Assembly (NCBI GenBank): GCA_015680685.1
Contig: MNCI01004834.1
Span: 302,103 to 365,173 of the forward strand
Length of the DNA: 63,071 nt
Origin: Gnetum montanum
Taxonomy: Eukaryota; Streptophyta; Gnetopsida; Gnetales; Gnetaceae
Direction: 5' to 3'
The notes beneath the pieces are model-generated. The model searched no databases. It was not told the origin of the DNA and saw only the letters and a program-made list of their open reading frames with translations. Shown piece after piece: positions 45,156-58,445 of this stretch. The stretch's first letter is position 1. Each line of letters opens with the position of its first letter. A program made the translations under genes and the position numbers.

Positions 45156-46489
45156 TTTTTTTCCTAAGCACTAGTGGTATGGTCATGAAAATTTTAGGGA
45201 CTTAGTAAACAAACTAATGCTAAGTCTTAAGAAATTTGTCAAACTATAATTCATTACCATGCTTGGAGTACTATGGAAATTTAAAAAAGTTTGTCTCCAA
45301 AATAAACAATTTGCATGATTGTATCATATCATTATAATCCTTATTTATTTATTGAAAATATAATAATGTCATAAAGTTACCTAACTTATTATACCATCTC
45401 TTCTAAGGTTTTCATAAATATGTTTGTCCTTAGATCTTGTTAACCATAATAAGACTATTGTTGATGCAAGGATTATGACTCTATCCAACTAGTGTATTTA
45501 CTCATTGTAGGTGGTTGCTAGTCTCTAGATTCACCAAGGCATGGATACCCCCAAATAGCTTTAACTAGATTAATAAGCTAATGACTATGATTAAGAACTA
45601 TTATAATTGTGCAATAGTTAATGAAATAAAAAAATGTTTGTTTTAAGTTCATCAACAACTAAGAAGCTTTCTTCTTTAGCTATTCTATTTAATCCAAACA
45701 TAAATTTAAATAGGTTGTTTAATCACCAAGTCCTAGATAGCTAAATCCTTTCATAGGAAATAAATAGTCTTATGAAAGAGGTTATTTCGTAAATTTGAAA
45801 TATTTGTAAGAAAGCTTCCCCAAATCTAATGATCACAAGAAAAATGCCATACAAAGCATAAGCTTAAAAGGTCAATATATTACTTATAGCGCAAAATTAC
45901 ATTTTAGAAATAACATTGCTTCTAAATTATGTTCATCTAGAATGGACACTTAGCTAAGCTATCTTAATCGATGAACATAAAAAAAAGAGCTAAACCTTTA
46001 TATACAAAGAAAAAATTTAATTTCAAGACTAACATTTTCTAATATAAACAAGTAGCATTCTAGCTAAGCAATCAAGTAAGCTACAAAATTAAATTGCCAT
46101 GACAAAAAGAACTAGCTAAAAAAAGAAGGTAAAACGTAATTAAAATGTCATCAAATATCAAGTACCAACTTTAGAAGTTGATCTTCATTTTCTTTCCTCC
46201 CTACATTGCCCCAACTCCACACTCCACCCCACCCTCCCACCCCCCTCAAAGTTATAATCCACATCAAGCTTTATACATCAACTTGGGAAGTTACATCAAT
46301 TACAAGAACGAATTTAGATTATGGCTTAATTAATTTGATAGCTTCTTCATATAGGGCTAAACTATTTAATAGTTTCTTCAAGTTTTAGAAGCCTTCTTCA
46401 TTCTCTAAATCGATTGGCCATCAATCGATAGTTGCTAATATATTTTTCCATCACTATATATAATCTTAACTACTTGATTCATCTTGTCA
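45156..46489. other. AT-rich sequence, possible 3' end of the ORF3-bearing element
   Basis: No gene recognised. A C-rich run at 46209-46248 followed on the minus strand by GGGAGGAAAGAAAA and TG could be a polypurine tract and LTR start, but the sequence beyond does not resemble the LTR at 56831. Confidence 0.35.
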
Positions 46490-49459
46490 AGTTCTGATTG
46501 ATCCAACTTTTGGATAACTTTCTCAAAACTTGATTAATTAGTTCCCAACTCAGATAACGAATGGACCAATTCTTTTAATGTAGTTCCTGCCACTGTATAA
46601 GCTTGCTCAAATTCAATTTTTGTTTGGTTAATATCTATCTAGAAAGTCTTACTTGAATTATGATAGTTTATCTCTTAATTTTCTAGCCTTCATGGCCAAG
46701 GTCTGAGCTCTTTAATGAATTTGTTCATAGAAGATCTTATTTTTCTTAACTTCCTTAATCTATACATTAACTTTTTTTGTCCATTGTTTTTAAAATTTGA
46801 GTCCAACAATCAACTCTTGAAAGTGTTGTTGAAGTAGGAATGATTGATTTAGAGCTTTACTTTTTTTGGCCTCTTCTAATTTGGAGCTCACACTAACTAA
46901 CTGATTCTCTAGTTATTGATAAGCTTTTTCCTTATTTTCTAGAAAATATCCATTTATTGTGATTGTTTCTTTTATTTTCTCATTAAGTTCCTCAGAATAT
47001 TTAATCTCATTCTTTAGCCTTGCTATTTCTTACTCATTTTGTATAAAAAAAATGTTTAAGCCTGGTAACCTAGTCATTTCTTACTTGTCCCATATCTTTA
47101 ACCAAAATAGTTATGGCTTCTGACATTTCCTAATGTGACATAATAAGCTTTTTACCTTATGTCACTGGATCATCTTCCTTATATGGAAAAATAATGTTGT
47201 ATTTAGTTTCAAATTTGGTATAATGCTTTTGGCTCAAAATAGGCTACTAGACATCATCTCCTTCCTTGAGTTGTTGGAGGGCCTCATTGACTATTACCTT
47301 CATCATTTGGATGTGTTTTTCATTATTTTATTTCTATAGATCAACTTGATCTTTGTAATGGTTCTTGACTCTCTTAATTTTGAGAGCCTTATTTTTCCAG
47401 GCGGCTATTCCTATTGTAGATTTTTGGTGAAGGAATTGGACTTCCTTCATGGAGAGATTTCTATTTTTAGCTATCAATATCCTTAATTCACTATTTAGTC
47501 TAGCTAGCTACTCTTTTTGTTGATGGATAAAATCTTGCATTTGTTGCTTCTGGACATCAACATTCTGTAGGTGATGATTTTTTGAGATTAAAATTGCATT
47601 CTCAAGGTGCATCTAGACCAAGTCCTTCTGAATGGTATATGTCTTGGCATTGGCCATGGATTGGTCAAAGATGGTCATCTCATTCTTGTTCTCAACCTTT
47701 TGAGCTTGTATTCAAGTTGCTTGAAGGCTTCATCCCTTGCTAGTGTAGGGTTGAAACATGGGATCGGTGAGACAGGCTCTTACTTTAGCAATGTCCATAG
47801 CCAAGCTTTAGTTTTGTGCTTGGAATATTTTTAATTTCCCCTCCAATATGATGCAGCTGCCCCTTACTTCTAGAAGCTTTGACTGGGTTGCAGTGATAGT
47901 ATTCAGAAGATTAAAGACATCCAGAATCGGTTGCCCAGTTCCCACTAGTTGATCTAATAAGTCATTGTGTTGGGCTATACTTAATCTGTTGCTAATTGTT
48001 CCTGTTGATGTTTAGACATATTTGATTGTATAAATGTCTAGTATAGACACCATGGGTGCATTCAACACTTCAATAATTCTATTAGCAACCACCTCTACTG
48101 TTGTCTCTTGCTCATGGTGCTGCATCACCAAGACAGTTGCCTCCTCGCCCTTCTCAAGACACATCGAAAAAGTAACAATGTTCCTAAAAATTTTTGGGAC
48201 TTGCTATTGTTTTGAGAGAGATACTATTACCTTTCAAGCATTAGGATTTGATTTCTTATGCAACTGCATTCTTTAGGCTGAGAAAATTGTTCCACCTCCT
48301 TCCATTTGGCTTATTGTTCAAGCCACTTCATTGAGGTGACTCATTGTTGGACAATACATAGATGGATTACCACCACTTGTTCTTACTCACTACTCCTACT
48401 CTCACAAGAGCTACTCTCAGATCTCATGCATGTGCTCAAGAGTGACATGAGACTTAAGTGTTATTTCGTAAGTGGGTGGTGGAGGTGGTGGTTGGTACTC
48501 TTTTTCTTGGATGACTTAGCAAGCACCTTATCCTTCATCATCTTTTCTTAGGGAGCAAACAAAGTGTGTTAGATAACATCATTTGTATAGCATGTTATGC
48601 CTCTTCTCTTCCATAATTTTCCAATGAGACATGGGAAGGGGAGTGCCTTCCTACCACATTCATTTTCTTTAAATTTGTTCTCTATCTCAAGATAGATTAG
48701 CTATTGAAGGTTGACTGGGAATCTATCGCTTAAAGTAGCACACACATGGGTAGAGAAGGTTGTGATCTTTCTTGGCCTAACCATTTGATTAAGATGAAAG
48801 GCTGCAATCTTAAAATATGCAGGTTAAACTGTGGTTAGTGCACCAAACTCCTTATGATCAACACCATAACACCATTGTGTCCATTCATTCTTGATGCCAG
48901 GATCTACCTACATTGGGATTTTAGCAAGGTTTACCCTAGTTTTTAGTAACCTAAGGGCCTCTACAATGGCTTTCACTGAGTAGGACACTGAAATGTCCTT
49001 GATCTTGATCATTGAATTGGCCTACCAATTGTTTGAGCACAAGTATGCTGCTCCCATGTACCACTCTAGATTGGAAGTGATTGTGGGCCACATGGGAGAG
49101 TTCTACAGTTGAGCTTTAAATTTTGGAGGTGCGAACTCCAAGAAAGGTTTGAGCTTTAATTCTTAAAGCATCAATTTCTAGACCTCCTTGTTCATGATTT
49201 ACCTAAGGTAAGCTTTCATCAAGGTAACATCAAAATTTGGTCTAGGCTCTTGTGCCTCATCTTGGTGAGACTATTTGGTTGTGACCTCTTCTTCGGGAAT
49301 TTTTTGAAAATATTTTACTTTGGGCTCCTCCCGAAGGGATCTTCTGACATGGGTCTTTGCTTGCTCATGGGGCCGTTATTGGCCCCTTCCTATTCTTGGC
49401 CGTTTGTCCCTTGGTTGGGATGATCCTCCTTCTTGCACGTGCTTTTTTTTAGGTGCCAT
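46490..49459 (-). pseudogene. Large ORF3 of an Athila-like element, basic N-terminus and coiled coils
   Basis: ATG at 49459 opens MAPKKKHVQEGGSSQPRDKR. One minus frame then stays readable for about 980 codons, with a stop every 20-50 codons. The first 300 codons include WPTITSNLEWYMGAAYL, NEWTQWCYGVDHKEFGAL, FSTHVCATLSDRFPVNL and CGRKALPFPCLIGKLW, a layout that recalls the putative plant transposon protein family. The last 400 codons are Lys/Glu/Leu-rich with heptads (for example LENQLVSVSSKLEEAKK near 46890). No enzyme motif or membrane segment was seen. It lies 2 kb downstream of integrase on the same strand, so it is probably a third ORF of the element at 51.5-57.7 kb. Function unknown. 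Confidence 0.6.
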
Positions 49460-51533
49460 TTGTGGTTAAAACATAACCAAGGATTAGCATTCAATGTGTA
49501 ACTAATAACATTTAAGTACCTTTCTCATTGGGCAGTTATAGTTAGGCTAAGTTTGGACCATGGTAAATTGATTATTTTATTATTATTTAAATAAATTTTC
49601 ACTTAAAATTTCAATAGAGCTAATTGGAAAGGTTTAACTCTTATAAATTGATGTTTTAATGTTGATTTCTTTGTTAAACCCTCATGGGAGTTAGAACAAT
49701 TATTTGTCAAAAACTTAAGGTTTGTGGCCCCTATGATGAAGAGTTTACCTTCGATAGTTACAATGGGTTGAAAAACAAGGTGAATCAGACAAACGGTTAG
49801 GAAGATATGGCTCTTGGAAGGTTCTGGGCTTTGAAAAATTCAAAAACTCCCTCTTGTTTATGAGAAAATGTGAAAAATTGCTAAGTATTTACATCTATGC
49901 ATAGGTGTTTTTTGCTTGCATAAATAGGATCTTGTTGATGGGTTTGATGCATATAGTGGGTCCCATCGATGGAGTTGTTGTGGAAAATTTTTCACATGAA
50001 TATCTTGAAAAATACAAGGAATTTTTACACAAAATTGGGATCCATAGAGAGTTGAAAAAGTCATGAACATGATGAAAACACTGGAAGAGGATTAGGCTGT
50101 TGACAAAATTGGAGAAATGATGGGCGAATGAAATTTTATGGAGAAAATGCTTTAAGGAGTGCATAATTGGATGCAATTAAGGGCACACACAAAAGATTTG
50201 ATCACTGAAATGCTTAAGGATAAGTAACTTAACTATCCCAACCAAGAGACATGCAAGTGGGTCCTTCCCATAGCAGGCTTATGTCCTTTTACTCTTGCAT
50301 AATCTCAAACCAGGGAGTCCATGTTCCCCATAGTTGATTAATGGTTATGAAAAGTTAAGGATTGAATCTGGAAGAATCTACCTAAGAATTTCAACATCTC
50401 AAACTAAGACATCGAACAAGACATGGAAACTAGTAGTGAGGTGAATTATAAAAAGCATTGATGGATGAGAGAGAAGATGGAATGGAGTTCCTAATCATGG
50501 TCACATGAAGTCCCTTGTGGATCCTATGGTTAATTGACTTGATAAAGTCCATCCTTAATCTAGATTAAAACTAACCACTTTCAGTGACTTCACATCACCA
50601 CTCTAAGACTAGACTATCTTCTTAAGATACAAGAATGCTCCCATAGATCAATCACTATTCCTTATTAGAGAAGAAAAGAGAAGTAGGAAGTGAGAAAGGA
50701 ACTTAGTTAAAGGGGACCATTAGGCATGGGTAACATCTTTCTAATTCCATAACTAGTGCTTGTAGCCCATTATTTTTGTCTGACGAGTGTTCTTTGAATT
50801 TCCATCATGTTTCTTTTTTGAATTTTTGGATGGGAACCACATCATGCAAAGACTTATCAACTTCCTGTTATTGGTCAAGAAGGAATGATAAGAAATCTAT
50901 GAAAATACAATTGCACTCAAGTAAGTAGTGAGGTATAGTGAGTGTTGAATCCCCTGGAAGTCACACCATTTTGAAACCATTTGAATCTTTTTCAAGTTTG
51001 GAAAGCACCAAGGTCACAATTTTGTTAAAGTTTCATTAATGATAAAGGAACCTCATACATCTAAAACTAAGAAGACCATAGAGTTTGTGGATGGGTGGAT
51101 GATGTGGACTCATTGATTGCTTCATGAGAAAGAAATTTTGTCTTAGTTATTAGTCATCAAAATTCAAAAATAGAATCCAGACATTAGCAATAAAAAACAT
51201 TAAGTACAAACCACCATTAGCAAACAACTACAACATCATTGTGTCCTGTTGGCAACAAAGCACTTTATTAGAAAATAAGAAGAAAAATTCACATCAAAAT
51301 AAAGTAAAAAATATAAGAGAAATTTGAAAATATTCAAGTAAAATGGAACGTACTAACAATGTTGTAAAAAAAAAATTAGGAAAAAGAATAAAGTGTAAAA
51401 CAAAAAGGTGTAAAAATAAATAAAGTGTAAGAATAAAGAAAGTGTAAAACAAAAAAGTAGAAAAACTAAGGAGACATTTAAGATATTAGCATGGATGGCC
51501 ATCTTCCCCATAACTAAGTTAAAAAGAGAAGAT
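49460..51533. other. Spacer between ORF3 and pol, nothing recognised
   Basis: No motif-bearing ORF. CCCATCGATGG near 49968 resembles a palindrome in the LTR at 56831 but the surrounding sequence does not align. 51290-51480 is very A-rich. Confidence 0.4.
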
Positions 51534-54500
51534 TCAAAAAATCAAGTGAGGGTATCCATCCAATGAGGCATTGCTTACATTGGCTTTCTTGGGCTCATGA
51601 AAAGGTTTGAGTTGTTGTATGTTGATCAATTGCTTTTTATTTGGGCTCTTACGTTTGTATATTAACATGACCCTAGAAGGAAAGGTTTTGTAAATGATGT
51701 AAGGCCCTTTCCACAATGTTTGGAACTTAGTTTGTTCAAGCACGTGTGTGGGGTTCCAATAGAGGATATTTTCTCCAAGTTGAAATTTTACCTTCTATAT
51801 TCTAAGGTCATGACATTTTTCATTGAATGCCTTATGTAGTTCATTTAAAGATAGGACCACCAATCTATTCTCATCTAGCACATTAAGGTTGATCAATCTT
51901 TCTTTTTGGGCTAGGCTAAGGTGAAGGTCAAGGTCATAGGTTGTTGAAAGTGTATGGAGCTCGAAGTGAATTGGAAGAGTTGGTAATTTTTTGTATACAA
52001 ACTTATATGGAGAATAGCCTATAGAGAATTTCCATGTTAAGTGGTATGCCCAGAGGGCATTGGTAAGTTTTGTGCTCTAGTCTCTCCTATATTTGTTTAT
52101 TATTTTGATTAAGATCTTAGTGATCTCCCTATTGGTAACCTCTACTTAACCATTGGCTTGGGAGTGGTAGAGTGTTGTTAGTTTATGTTCAACCCCCAAG
52201 CATTGCATGAGCTTGAAAAATGTAGCACTTGTAAAATGAGTACCATTATCAAAAATCAGTGCATGTGGCACCTAAAACTTTTTTACAATATTTTTTTATA
52301 CAAACCATGTAGTAGTGAAAGATGTATAGTTGGTGACAACTACTACTTCTGCCCATTTTGTAGAATAGTCAACAACAACTATTATGTATGCCTATCCATT
52401 TGACATCGATGTCATGGAATTCTTAAAGTTTATGCCCTAGATATTGAAGGGTTCTAGTGATTGGATCTGCTATTGAGATCCCTTCATTCGAGTGGTCATC
52501 CTACCATCTTGTTGACAGTGTTCACAAGTACAGATAAATTGGTGGGCATCCCTGAAGAATGTTGGCCAATAATATGCTATCATTAGGATCTTAATGGTTG
52601 TGCATCTCCCTACATAGTGGCCCCCATAAGAACCCTCGTGAACATCTTAGAGAATGTATAGTTGAGTAGTATCAGGAACACACCAATGAAGTAGGCCATT
52701 GACACACACCTTGTAAAGGTGTTTGTTGATCTCCATTAAGTGTTTGGCTTGATGAAGAATTGTTGTTTCTTACAATGGTCCAAGTATTGTGGCATCTCAT
52801 GAGTTAGAAGATAAGTGAAGATGCTAGCAGTTTGATTTAGTATGCACTTGTTCATTTATTGCACTAGCAAAGAGGACTTCATTAAGAAATTGATTTGAGA
52901 GTGGGCTCTCCTCCTTTTTGTTGTCCTATCATAACTAAGAAAAGTGATCAGTGATCACGTTCTTAGTTTTCTTTTGATCTACCATTGTAAGATCAAACTC
53001 CTGTAAGATCACTAGCCATCATATGACATAAGGTCTCGCTATTGCCTTATTCATCAGGAAGCAAATGGCATTGTGGTTAGTGTGCACAAACACCTTATAT
53101 CCAAGTACATAGTGCCTAAACTTTTCTAAAGCATACATCATTTCCATGAGTTCCTTTTCAGTGGTGATGTAGTTNAATAGTTTTGTGATCTTAGAGAAAT
53201 TTTCTATAAATTGTTGGTAGTAGCTAGTGTGTCCAAGGAATGATTAGACATCTTTAATGGTTTCTAGTTCATAGGTTATTCCTTTGATGATCCTAAGCTT
53301 TTCAGGGTCCACCTCAATCCCTGCTTATGAGATTCTATCCTCCAACACAATGCCTTCTTGGACCATGAGATGACTCTTTTGCCAATTGAGCTGAAGATTG
53401 ACCTTCATGCATCTTTTAAGCACTTACTTAAGGTAGTCCAGGGCTTGCTCAAATGTAGCATCATAGGTGGAGAAGTCATCCATGAAGACTTCCACCTTGC
53501 TACCAATTTGTTGTTGAACAATGTGAAAGGCAAGGGGTTGGAAGGTTGCATGGGCATTTCATAAACCAAATAACATCTTTCAATATGTAAAAGTCCCCCA
53601 GGAACTTGTAAATGTAGTTTTGGCCTGATCCTTTGATGTGATCTGAATTTGGGTATAGCCACTATAACCATTCAAAAAATTGTAAAAATAATGCTTAGAA
53701 ATAGTGCCTAATACCTAATCCACAAATGACAACAAAAAATAATTGTTGTAGGTTGCCATGTTCAACAGCCTGAAAACAATACACACCCTCCACTTGTCAC
53801 TTTATTTGGCATAATCATAAGTGGGCTAACCTACTCACTATCTACAATTGGATAGATGAACCCTGCCTTGAGGAGTTCCTCAATTTTCTCCTTGATGATC
53901 TACTTTAATTTGGAGTTCAACACCACTGGGGCTACCTCTTTGGCTTGATGGAAGGATTAGTATAGATGCAATGTTATAATATCCTAGGATTAATCCTAGT
54001 GAGTTCAGGATATGATCAAGCAAAGGCTGTTGGCCATTTGTTAATCATGTTTAGTAGCTTCTCTTTTTGCTTAGGAGCAAGGTTGACATTGATTATTACT
54101 AGCTTGCCATTTTTTAGAAATACATACTGCATGTTGGTAGGTATAGTTTTTAACTCTAAAGGCTCATGTTTAAAATTTTTAGGGATTTTCACCTCCCCCC
54201 AATAAGTATCATTAGGTTCATCATCGGAGAGTTGGTGATGAACTTGCTAAAATTCATTCATGCCTTCAACATAGGCATATGTTAAGCTCTCAGTTGGTTT
54301 CATGAAAAGTATGCTTCTTTTTTTATTAGTTGTTAGTCACTGGGTGCCCTCCTATTTTGTGGGTATTTTTTATAGGCACTTTTGGATTTTAGATTCATCT
54401 ACATAATGTCTACATGCTTTAATTAATGTGCTTTTGATAGACCATAATTTTTGCACACAGTTACACCTTGTATTATTGTATGCAATGCATGGAACTCTCT

Positions 54501-56673
54501 TTTTCTCTATCTTTCAAGAAGCATTTTCCTTAGAAAATTTCAAGGAAAGATCTTTGATGCCCATTTGCACATCAACAATGCTAAACCAAGCCCTTCCCAT
54601 AATGATTAAGAAGTCCTCCTTGTAGTCGTCAACCTTGATCATCATGGAATCAGTAGGATAGGACCACCTAGAGACAATGGTTACAATATCCTCCATAAGT
54701 CCCAAGGGAATAGTGATGGACGATCTATCAATGCTAAATGTGTTGCTTTTCTTGAGAGGAGGCAGGTTTTAGGCTTTGTACAGTTCATGAGAAATTAGAT
54801 AAACACCAAAACTTGAATTAAGAAAAGCCTTGCCATCTTTCCTTCTTGCCAGCTTAGGATTCAAAGCATACATCCCAGACTCTTGCAAGTGTGATAGAAT
54901 AGGGCAACATCCCTTAGGATGTTCATATTGGTAGATGTCACAGCCACCATCATCATCTAATTTTGACTCCATAACCTCTTCTACTATAGCAACCTTGCCC
55001 TTACCCCTTTGGTAGGCACATTCAAATTTCTTTCTTCTCCTGCGATTATGATCACTACCTTGCTCTTTGGATTCTTTCGTAATTTTTAGAGTAATCTAGA
55101 ATTTTTCATCCAAAGATTCCCACATTTTGTCCACCATAGCCAAAATTTCCAAAACAAATTTTTGAATCAGCAAGGTTTTTTGTTGCACCACTTCATCAAG
55201 TGGTGCCTCCCCTTCATTGTCATAGAATCAGACCTCCCTTTTTTTTATGGAAGGTTCCTAGTTATATTCTTCAGCACTTTCCCATTTCCTCAATTCTCCT
55301 TCTTCTTTTGCAACTTGCTCAATTAGCCTTTGGATTTGATGGACCCTTAGTTTTGATAATCTCCCTTGGGCATAGATCCTAAGAATTCTCCTCATTTTTT
55401 ATTAGAGCCCATCTATGATATAGCGAAGTTGCTTCCTTTAAGAATAATCATGGCTAGAACATTTGCCCAAAAGAGAATAACACCTACCCATGGCTGCATC
55501 CAAGGGTTCATGTGTTCCTTGTCACCAGCCTTGGATTTTCTTTCTCAAGTTGGGCACTCGTGAATACGTCTGATATTTGTCATTGAACAACTCAAGCATC
55601 ATAATCCATCTTTGGATTGATTCCAACTCCAAAGAGTGATACCAACTTTCAACTTCTTTTATGAGTATCTTAGGAAATAGCTTAAGTTTCTACTAATCAT
55701 TCTCAATGTTCTACAAGGCACAAGCATCATGAAAGGCTTAAAAATGGATCTGTTGATCTAAGTTATATCCCCCATCAAATTTGAGGATATTGTTCATATT
55801 TAACCTCTTTATTCTGCTATCTTTCACACGCCTAATTGGAATTTTGAATAGCTCTATGATGCTTAGCATGCTTGAAGTTACAAGAAGAGGCTCATCATCA
55901 TCATGGTTTTGATGATGCCTATGATGTCCTCTGCTACCCCTTCATTTGTGGAAAGGACTAGGATCATTGTTGTCTTGTCGTTCACCTCCATCATGGTTTT
56001 GTCCTCTATGGTTTTAGTAAGAATCAGAGGAGGAAGAAGAAGATGTAGATGAAGAAGATGAAGAGGGAGGAGGATTGCCATTGCCACAATGTCTACCATC
56101 TTCTCTTCGCTTGTCACAACCATGATCATTAATTTTATTATCATCATGATGCTTGCCAGAGCCCCTGCCTTGACTTCCACTTTTACCTGAACTAGGATTG
56201 TTGATAGTGGATTGTAAGTTTAGGTTCAAGTCCCCTTCACCAGAGTCAAGGGATGGAGAATATTCATGTTGAAAACCCCCAGAGGGAGGATCCTCATTGT
56301 CTTTTTGGTTCAATAAGAACAAGAGGTTAGTGAACCATTTCCCCTTTGTAGCTTTGTGGCACTTCTCTTAGTGCCAATCTCTTTTGTGTTGTGTTTCAAT
56401 GGGATGGTAGTCCCGATAGTCATGGTCCTACACAACATATTCTTTGTGGAGATCCTAGATTTCCAACTTCTTAAAAGTTTGGAGCAACATCCCAGGAACA
56501 GATCGGTTAGGTGGTAACACAATGTTGCCCTCTATGTCTCTCCATTGCACCTGTTCATCATAGCATAGGATGAAAGTGATATTAGGCAAAAACTCATTTG
56601 GATGAGTATATACCACTTTGAATTCTTGGGGCACTAGCAATTTCCATTCATCATGCCTATGAGAAGAAGACAT
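51534..56673 (-). pseudogene. Athila-like gag-protease-RT-RNase H-integrase
   Basis: Gag starts MSSSHRHDEWK at 56673. It shares GNIVLPPNRSVPG, then YHSLELES, NDKYQTYSRV and HPKGCCPI..HLQESG.YALNP with the element at 60558. Protease: SSFGVYLISHELYKA to EDIVTIVSRWSYPTD, with the catalytic DSGA not preserved. RT: NGYSGYTQIQI, KDQAKTTFT, FMDDFS (53486-53469) and HLMVQEGIVLEDRIS, typical of Athila. RNase H: TTEKELMEMMYALEKFRHYV and VITDHFS (about 53170-52920). Integrase: CTCEHCQQDGR, DYSTKWAEVV, DNGTHFTSATFF (52250 down), ALWAYHLTWK and the C-terminal LWKGPYIIYK (51534-51743). Stops and frameshifts are scattered throughout. Gag and pol look fused in one frame series. Relative to the 60558 copy, a Gln/Pro-rich segment after YALNP is missing. 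Confidence 0.88.
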
Positions 56674-56811
56674 TTTTACTTAGAAGAAAAATAATAGAAT
56701 GCTTTAAGTATAATAATAATTATTATTTGAATTATTATGACTTTAGGTTTCATTCTAACAATCTTAAATAATTTTCACTAAGTCCTAGAAAGTGCACGTA
56801 GCAAACTACAA

Positions 56812-56829
56812 GTCACAATAATGGTGCTG
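56812..56829 (-). promoter_or_regulatory. Decayed tRNA-Asp-type primer binding site
   Basis: Minus strand CAGCACCATTATTGTGAC aligns with TGGCGCCGTTGCCAGGGAC of the 60418 site. Most of the differences are G-to-A or C-to-T. Confidence 0.45.
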
Positions 56830-56830
56830 A

Positions 56831-57664
56831 TGATGAGCAACAAGTAGACCCTATGCCCAACAATAAGAATCACAAGTGTTTATGCATGATCTAGTCAAAT
56901 TTCAAGGACTTCTAGCCCTCTAAGTACACTGGTGAGTACAAGGTTATGGTTAAGCATAACTAAGGCATATGATTGTTATCATTTTTATCTATTTATGTTC
57001 TAAGTTGCCTAAGAATAAAGAATAATGAATAAAGGTATTTAATTACTAAATTAATCTAATCAACTAGCTAACACTTAACTAATCCTAACATAATTATTTG
57101 TTTCCACTTGTTGTACACATCTTGAACACGTGTAACACTATTGGGTTATGAAACATTAAGTGTTACTAGGATTACCAAGCATCAAGTGTATGCTGAAAGT
57201 GGTCGTACTTATGTGCTTAATTAACTGCTATTTAATCTAGCTTAATTAATCAATTAATTACTTAAAACGTTAAAGGAAATTTCTTGAAATATTAAATGCA
57301 TAAAGGAAACAATTAATCTATTTCAAAGTGTTGCATCATTTACTAGAAAACTTGTCTTTATTACTGCACACACTACCATGCTCAGGTACAACAATGCTTG
57401 AATAAAGATCTGTACACTCTTTGACTCCTACTACAGACACTTAGAAAATATTTTAACTTTTAGGAAGAGAAACTACTAGAGCTTTGCTACAATTTATGAA
57501 ACAAATGCCATAAATGCAACAGATGGTGCACATTTATAGGCTAAAATAGGGTGCCCCATCGATGGGTACACATCCATGAGTCAAACCTTGCATTAATGGG
57601 ATCATGTCAACGAGATCCTATCGATAGGATGTTGTCAACATGACCAAACCATGATGCTTCATCA
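56831..57664 (-). mobile_element. 5' LTR of the minus-strand Athila-like element, 834 bp
   Basis: Minus strand starts TGATGAAGCATC and ends GTTGCTCATCA. Aligns with the solo LTR at 9438-10240. U3 palindromes lie at 57615-57630 and 57555-57566. TATA (CCTATAAATGTGC, minus) is near 57530 and AATAAAGACAAG (minus) near 57357. The flank at 57665 is ATTGT. The partner LTR was not found. Confidence 0.8.
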
Positions 57665-57761
57665 ATTGTATTTTTTTATCTTCTTTTAGAATTAATAAAA
57701 GATAGCTAGATTTCCTATTTTCTGGTAAATTATTTATCTCATGTATAATATAGATTTTGTC

Positions 57762-58326
57762 ATGTTCCTATTCCTAAATGATGCCACTACATAACAAAGA
57801 TGGTATCTCTTTATAACAAATGTTGTATTTATTGTAACAAGACTCAAAAGGACCAATTATAATTAAGACTAGAAAGGACACATTATAATAAAAGGCATAT
57901 CTCTCAATGTAACCTTTGGGGGTTTAAACTAAGGTATTTATACTTGGGCATTAAGGTCATATCAGCATAGAGTTGTGAAGTTGGTAAAGACAAGTAACAA
58001 GTGCTAGGTGAAGCAAGCTGAGAAGGTAACTAGCTATAGCTTCTAGCTAGTTGTAGGCCTAACCATAGTGGCAGTGTTGGATAGTCTCTAAGGAATAGAT
58101 GCCAAAGGAAGATAACCCCAAAAAACACTTGGAGAATGACTCAGATACATTATTCTATATTAATAAAACATTTTTCTTTTTCCTTTTACATTTCTCAATT
58201 GTTTTCTTTATGCGTAATGTCAAATGTTATGTATATTTGACATTGCTATATTTTCTTATTTACACATAATGTTGAATGTAACTTATATTTGACATTTGTT
58301 ATGACATCTAGGAATGAGATGTCACA
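57762..58326 (+). mobile_element. 5' LTR of a gypsy element, second family
   Basis: Homologous to 5509-5994. It ends GAGATGTCACA and is followed by AATTCGGTAT, close to the AATTTGGTATCAGAGC that follows LTRs primed by initiator tRNA-Met. The left boundary is estimated from where similarity with the other copy starts. Confidence 0.6.
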
Positions 58327-58445
58327 AATTCGGTATATTTTAAAGGGTTAATTAAATTAGAGTAGTCCTACTCTAGGATTGATATAAAAAATCTAGGATT
58401 GTTTTTGTTAGAACTAGGTGTTGAATTTTTTATACCTACTTCAAA

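Noticed and set aside
49880-50000. Possible 3' LTR of the minus-strand Athila-like element
   Set aside because: CATAAATAGG and CCCATCGATGG recall the LTR at 56831, but order and flanking sequence do not align and no LTR ends are present.
56014-56180. Ser- and Met/Ile/Leu-rich repeats as a secreted or membrane protein
   Set aside because: They are frame variants of the low-complexity Ser/His/Arg-rich part of gag, at the same place as in the 60558 copy.
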